9,811 nucleotides of DNA from Calditrichota bacterium (GTDB lineage Bacteria; Zhuqueibacterota; Zhuqueibacteria; Residuimicrobiales; Krinioviventaceae): positions 1 through 9,811 of the forward strand of contig RPQV01000083.1 in assembly GCA_003818595.1 (NCBI GenBank). The letters run 5' to 3'. The notes beneath the pieces were generated by a model. That model had not been told where the DNA came from. It worked only from the letters and a program-made list of their open reading frames with translations, and searched no databases. The translations under genes were made by a program, and so were the position numbers. Below are positions 7,230 to 9,811 of the stretch, in pieces (positions within the stretch are counted from its first letter, which is position 1; every line of letters starts with the position of its first letter).

Positions 7230-9110
7230 ATGAAAAAAACAGGAATCATGATGACACTCATTTCAACCATCGCATTATCGACCGGAATTGTCTCGGCTCA
7301 GATGGAGCGGGCAAATATCGAGGAACGTTTCAAGTGGAATCTGGCGGATTTGTACAGCGATGACAAAAGCTGGGAACGGACACTGACAGAGACCGCTGAA
7401 AAATACCAGCAGATCACCTCCTATCAAGGGAAATTGGGCTCCTCTGCTCAAACTCTCATGAATTGTCTGCAATTTAATAGTGAAATGGCAAAAGAATTTA
7501 CACAACTTTATATTTATGCTAACCTCAAGTCAGACCTGGATACACGCGATGCCGAGAACCAGGCGAAAACTCAAAAAATGCAGCAGATGGCCACTCAATT
7601 GAGTTCTTTGGCCTCATTCATCGAACCGGAGATCCTTCAAATCGATCAGGCAACATTGGAGGGATTCATACAGCGGGAACCGGGATTAAAGGTGTATGAA
7701 TTTTATCTGCGCGATTTATTGAGGAAGAAATTGCACCTCCTCTCTGACAAGGAAGAAAGAATCATGGCCGAGGCCGGCATCATGGCCGGTGCGCCTCACA
7801 ACATTTACAGTATCTTTACCAACGCCGAACTCCCATACCCTGAAGTCACCTTGAGCAGCGGAGAAAAAGTAAAACTCACTTCTTCAGGTTACGCCAAAGC
7901 CCGCGCGGTTGGCAATCGTGACGATCGCAAGATGGTTTTTGAAAACTTTTTCGGCGCTTTGCAGGAATATCAGGGCACCCTGGGGACGTCATTGGCGGCC
8001 GCAGTCAATGGCCATCTCTTTAATGCCCGTTCTCGCGGCTATTCCTCCAGTCTCGCCGCCGCTCTGGATCAAAACAACATTCCCCTGGAAGTCTATTACA
8101 AACTCATCGAAAATGTGAACAACAATCTGCCCGCGTTTCATCGGTATCTGGACATCAAGCGGCGTATGCTGGGCGTTGATTCTCTCCAATACTATGACCT
8201 CTATGCCCCGACCGTCGCCGGTGTGGATCTAAAATACACCATCGATGAAGCCAATCAGGTGGTATTAACCTCTCTGGCGCCTTTGGGGAAGGAATATGTG
8301 AATACGGTCGAACACGCCATGAACAGCCGCTGGATCGATGTGTATCCAACTCCCGGCAAACGTTCAGGCGCCTATTCCTCAGGAAGTGCTTACGATGTTC
8401 ACCCGTTTATTCTGTTGAACTTTAATGAAGGCTTTGACGATGTCAGTACGTTGGCGCACGAACTCGGGCACACGATGCACAGCTATTACTCCAACAAGCA
8501 CCAGCCTTTCCCATTAGCGGATTATTCGATCTTTGTGGCCGAGGTGGCGTCAACATTTAACGAAGCTCTGCTCATTGATCATATGTTTAAAACCATCAAG
8601 GATGACGATGTTCGCTTGTCCCTGCTCATGGAATATCTCGACGGCTTGAAAGGTACGCTTTTCCGGCAAACGCAATTCGCCGAGTTCGAACTGCGCATCC
8701 ACGAAAGGATTGAAAGCGGGCAACCCCTCACCGGTGAATCTTTGAGTGCACTTTATGGCGACATCTTTCGCAAATATTACGGCAGTGAGAAGAATGTGTG
8801 CGCCGTGGATGACCTATATGCCGTGGAATGGGCATATATCCCTCATTTCTATTACAATTTTTATGTTTATCAATATTCGACGTCGTTCACCGCTTCGACA
8901 GCACTGGCGGAAAAGGTGCTGAACAAAGAAAAAGGCGCGGTCGAAAATTATATTCAATTCATTTCTTCAGGCGGATCGGACTATCCCATCAATCTGCTGA
9001 AAAAAGCAGGCGTTGATATGACAACAGCCGAGCCTTTCAATAAGAGCATAGAAAAAATGAATCGAGTCATGGACGAGATTGATAAAATTCTCAAGAAGAA
9101 GGGTATGTGA
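7230..9110 (+). CDS. pepF: Oligoendopeptidase F (peptidase family M3B), exported
   Basis: This 626-residue zinc endopeptidase cleaves oligopeptides internally. The M3 zinc motif is H410-E-L-G-H-T-M-H417 (HExGHxxH), with the third ligand probably E438 in FVAEVASTFNEALL. The N-terminus RFKWNLADLYSDDKSWE, the segment PGKRSGAYSSGSAYDVHPFILLNF, and the C-terminal SSGGSDYPINLLKKAGVDM are all typical of PepF, and the length fits the family. Residues 1-24 (MKKTGIMMTLISTIALSTGI then VSAQ) form a clear signal peptide without a lipobox, so this copy should act in the periplasm, unlike the cytosolic PepF of Lactococcus. The start is the ATG at 7230, with GAAGGG six bases upstream; an in-frame GTG at 7209 lacks support. 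It follows the M49 lipoprotein by 44 bases and is closed by a hairpin at 9116-9145, so it is likely the last gene of that transcript. Confidence 0.95.
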   Translation: MKKTGIMMTLISTIALSTGIVSAQMERANIEERFKWNLADLYSDDKSWERTLTETAEKYQQITSYQGKLGSSAQTLMNCLQFNSEMAKEFTQLYIYANLKSDLDTRDAENQAKTQKMQQMATQLSSLASFIEPEILQIDQATLEGFIQREPGLKVYEFYLRDLLRKKLHLLSDKEERIMAEAGIMAGAPHNIYSIFTNAELPYPEVTLSSGEKVKLTSSGYAKARAVGNRDDRKMVFENFFGALQEYQGTLGTSLAAAVNGHLFNARSRGYSSSLAAALDQNNIPLEVYYKLIENVNNNLPAFHRYLDIKRRMLGVDSLQYYDLYAPTVAGVDLKYTIDEANQVVLTSLAPLGKEYVNTVEHAMNSRWIDVYPTPGKRSGAYSSGSAYDVHPFILLNFNEGFDDVSTLAHELGHTMHSYYSNKHQPFPLADYSIFVAEVASTFNEALLIDHMFKTIKDDDVRLSLLMEYLDGLKGTLFRQTQFAEFELRIHERIESGQPLTGESLSALYGDIFRKYYGSEKNVCAVDDLYAVEWAYIPHFYYNFYVYQYSTSFTASTALAEKVLNKEKGAVENYIQFISSGGSDYPINLLKKAGVDMTTAEPFNKSIEKMNRVMDEIDKILKKKGM

Positions 9111-9115
9111 TTCTC

Positions 9116-9155
9116 CGCCCGAGTTCGAATGACCGGGCTCGGGCGTCTCTCTCTG
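9116..9155 (+). terminator. Terminator-like hairpin after pepF
   Basis: CGCCCGAGTTC (9116-9126) pairs with GGGCTCGGGCG (9135-9145) in an 11-base-pair stem with two G-U pairs and an 8-base loop. It begins 6 bases after the pepF stop. The tail is TCTCTCTCT rather than a pure T run, so termination may be less efficient than at 2376-2411. Confidence 0.7.
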
Positions 9156-9184
9156 ACCTCCACCTCTGAACAAGGAAGACGATT

Positions 9185-9811
9185 ATGGTGCGATCAATAC
9201 CCTTTGTTTTGGTTGCCCTGCTGATTCTCTCATGCGCCGGCAACCGTCAGGAAGAGGAAATACAGGAACTGCTGGCCAATTCCGCCGCCCACTATTCCGA
9301 AAAAGGAGCAGCAGCTCTTGATGCCGGGGAGCCGAAATCGGCCATCAATTATTTCCGCCTGGCGGCAAAAACATTGCCCAACAATCCGCAACTGGCCGAT
9401 AACCTCGGGATCGCCTTTTTCAAAGCAGGCGAATTGGATTCAGCCATTTTCGCCTTTCAAAAAGCCATTCTTCTACAATCCACTTACACCAAGGCCTACG
9501 TGGATATGGGATATGCGTATCATGAGAAAAATGACCTGCAGGCCGCGCAGAAGGCCGCGATTGCGCGGGATGCGTTGTCCAAGGCGGGCTTGTACGGCGT
9601 GCGCGTCGCAGTTTACGAGGGTGCTCCGGAGCAGGTTCCGTACGGGACGTACCTTTTCAACCTCCTCGTGTCGGAACAGATGTTGCTGACGGGCGAACCG
9701 CCGTGTCCGGCCGCGGAAGTGTCTCGTTTATTGCGTCCGTACGGTGGAGTGGCCTTCCTGGGCCAGACAAGGGAGGGCGGCGCGGTGACGCCCGAGGTGT
9801 TGCGGCAATGG
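9185..9811 (+). CDS. TPR-repeat lipoprotein, fused in frame to a methyltransferase-like fragment; 3' end cut by window edge
   Basis: The frame is open for 209 codons to the window edge. A lipoprotein signal (residues 1-16, lipobox ILSC, Cys17) is followed by two full TPR units (about 35-68 and 69-102) and the start of a third (YTKAYVDMGYAYHEKNDLQAA). TPR lipoproteins generally act as protein-binding scaffolds. From about residue 120 the protein instead reads AKAGLYG-type sequence: LSKAGLYGVRVAVYEGAPEQ, then YLFNLLVSEQMLL and EVSRLLRPYGGVAFLGQ. This resembles the second half of a class I methyltransferase-like fold found in large PQQ-repeat proteins, without its Gly-rich SAM-binding motif. GC jumps from about 45% to about 65-70% at the same point. 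AGGA (9173-9176) eight bases before the ATG supports the start. The N-terminal part is secure; whether the join at about 9541 is biological is doubtful. Confidence 0.7.
   Translation, partial: MVRSIPFVLVALLILSCAGNRQEEEIQELLANSAAHYSEKGAAALDAGEPKSAINYFRLAAKTLPNNPQLADNLGIAFFKAGELDSAIFAFQKAILLQSTYTKAYVDMGYAYHEKNDLQAAQKAAIARDALSKAGLYGVRVAVYEGAPEQVPYGTYLFNLLVSEQMLLTGEPPCPAAEVSRLLRPYGGVAFLGQTREGGAVTPEVLRQW

Noticed and set aside
9318..9689. Plus-strand 123-codon frame near the right edge
   Set aside because: It is out of frame with the TPR lipoprotein, rich in Arg/Pro as expected of a shadow, and has no ribosome binding site or domain.
1..9811. CRISPR arrays, tRNA or rRNA genes, insertion sequences, phage genes or a defence system
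   Set aside because: I looked for spaced repeats, cloverleaf patterns, transposase or integrase motifs and nuclease/ATPase effector motifs and saw none; the content is envelope transport and proteolysis.

Overview
The window looks like chromosome from a Gram-negative (diderm) bacterium of about 50% GC, probably in or near the FCB superphylum (for example a Calditrichota/KSB1/Marinimicrobia-like lineage). Grounds: an OmpP1/FadL barrel, a TonB-dependent receptor with an N-terminal carboxypeptidase-regulatory-like domain, several lipoproteins, and exported peptidases. Clear Shine-Dalgarno sites and a textbook sigma70-type promoter (TTGACA-17-TAGAAT) argue against a core Bacteroidetes genome, where both are usually weak. 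This placement is inference from gene content only.

Layout. At the left edge, on the minus strand, lies the 5' part of a TetR-family regulator resembling the acyl-CoA-responsive FadR (YsiA) of Bacillus. A 322-base divergent intergenic region holds promoter-like sequences in both directions, each followed by a TGAA/TTCA inverted repeat at the presumed transcription start. On the plus strand follow a FadL-type outer membrane transporter (797-2335) closed by a strong intrinsic terminator, a lipoprotein made of two tandem copies of one ~113-residue domain (2433-3224), a TonB-dependent receptor starting at GTG (3234-5357), a lipoprotein of the M49 (dipeptidyl-peptidase III-like) family (5515-7185), an exported M3B oligoendopeptidase F (7230-9110) followed by a terminator-like hairpin, and the start of a TPR lipoprotein gene that runs off the right edge (9185-9811).

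How the parts may work together (inference): the regulator probably controls itself and the FadL-like hydrophobic-compound importer. The duplicated lipoprotein and the receptor are translationally close-coupled and look like a cell-surface uptake pair. The two peptidases, both from families best known as cytosolic, carry export signals and would degrade oligopeptides in the periplasm or at a membrane surface.

Two points need care by any reader. The receptor's natural C-terminus appears in the -1 frame after about 5318, so the annotated stop at 5357 is probably caused by a one-base deletion or sequence error. In the last gene, GC rises abruptly from about 45% to about 65-70% near 9541, and the protein changes in mid-fold from TPR repeats to a methyltransferase-like fragment typical of PQQ-repeat proteins. 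That is either a gene fusion by transfer or a chimeric assembly join.
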